From Verrucomicrobiota bacterium (lineage in GTDB: Bacteria > Verrucomicrobiota > Verrucomicrobiia > Opitutales > UBA953), in the NCBI GenBank assembly GCA_014193315.1, contig BJHS01000004.1:77153-141152 (forward strand): a stretch of DNA of 64,000 nt, given 5' to 3'. The translations under genes were made by a program, and so were the position numbers. The notes under the pieces were generated by a model, which was given only the letters and a program-made list of their open reading frames with translations, had not been told where the DNA came from and ran no database searches. Of the stretch, positions 63,978-64,000 are shown piece by piece (position 1 is the stretch's first letter; each line of letters starts with the position of its first letter).

Positions 63978-64000
63978 ATGGCTCACGCCCCCGACCACGC
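63978..64000 (+). CDS. Start of the next act gene, probably actC (cut by window end)
   Basis: An ATG at 63978, 23 bp after the actB stop, opens a frame MAHAPDH that is cut by the window end. In act operons the next gene encodes ActC, the NrfD-like membrane subunit that binds quinol. The identity is inferred from gene order only; seven residues are not enough to test it. Confidence 0.5.

Overview
This is a GC-rich, gene-dense bacterial chromosome segment. Several gene types point to the Verrucomicrobiota, probably the Opitutales/Opitutae side. There are two very large PVC-type dehydrogenase/HEAT/cytochrome c proteins, a DUF1592 cytochrome paired with a DUF1552 protein, a DUF1080 domain and an alternative complex III operon. 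Phylum is an inference from these family types. No 16S rRNA or marker search was possible.

Left part (1-18.7 kb): a probable ftsZ 3' end, sufS, a secreted FAD-dependent oxidoreductase and a DUF2851 protein. Next comes tRNA-Ser(UGA), whose last 16 bases are the start of a 127-bp unit repeated in perfect tandem (four full copies and one partial). A palindrome-rich intergenic stretch follows, then the DUF1592/DUF1552 pair, a serine hydrolase, an acyltransferase, a membrane-anchored phosphatase, a 1244-residue DUF1080/PVC cytochrome, a glycosyltransferase and an unidentified RG-rich protein.

Middle (18.7-45 kb) is mostly housekeeping. tRNA-Leu(GAG) is followed by purD, a conserved phosphatase-rpiB-glyA run, a pseudopilin, menA, dCMP deaminase and YqgE/AlgH. 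Then come a three-gene envelope unit (unknown protein, lipoprotein, M23 peptidase), an isochorismatase, tsaD, a MidA-like methyltransferase and a 1442-residue di-heme PVC protein. A DUF2157/GDYXXLXY membrane protein, fbaB, a SulP transporter and an overlapping kinase-clpS-DUF2017 unit follow. The gap at 36.9-37.2 kb holds a REP/RAYT-like inverted-repeat element and a fragment of a dispersed palindrome also present at 4.7 kb.

Right part (44.8-64 kb): tRNA-Leu(CAG), a GNAT enzyme, zinc-independent ribosomal proteins bL36 and bL31, two outer-membrane barrel genes (the first broken by a frameshift), and a DUF535/VirK-like gene. Beside it is a decayed circularly-permuted ATP-grasp/transglutaminase fusion with two in-frame amber codons. 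Then a sigma-70 factor, trpE, an RlmI-like methyltransferase, a GH13 enzyme, the glycolytic gapA-pgk-tpiA run, and the start of the alternative complex III operon (actA, actB, beginning of actC). An AT-rich gap with a Fur/PerR-like 7-1-7 palindrome precedes that operon.

Taken together the window suggests a respiring heterotroph with glycolysis, menaquinone synthesis, a cytochrome-based quinol oxidase and several large secreted redox enzymes. I see no phage, no CRISPR array and no intact insertion sequence. The features most worth a second look are the tRNA-anchored tandem array, the double-amber fusion gene, the palindrome ahead of the act operon and the kinase/ClpS overlap.
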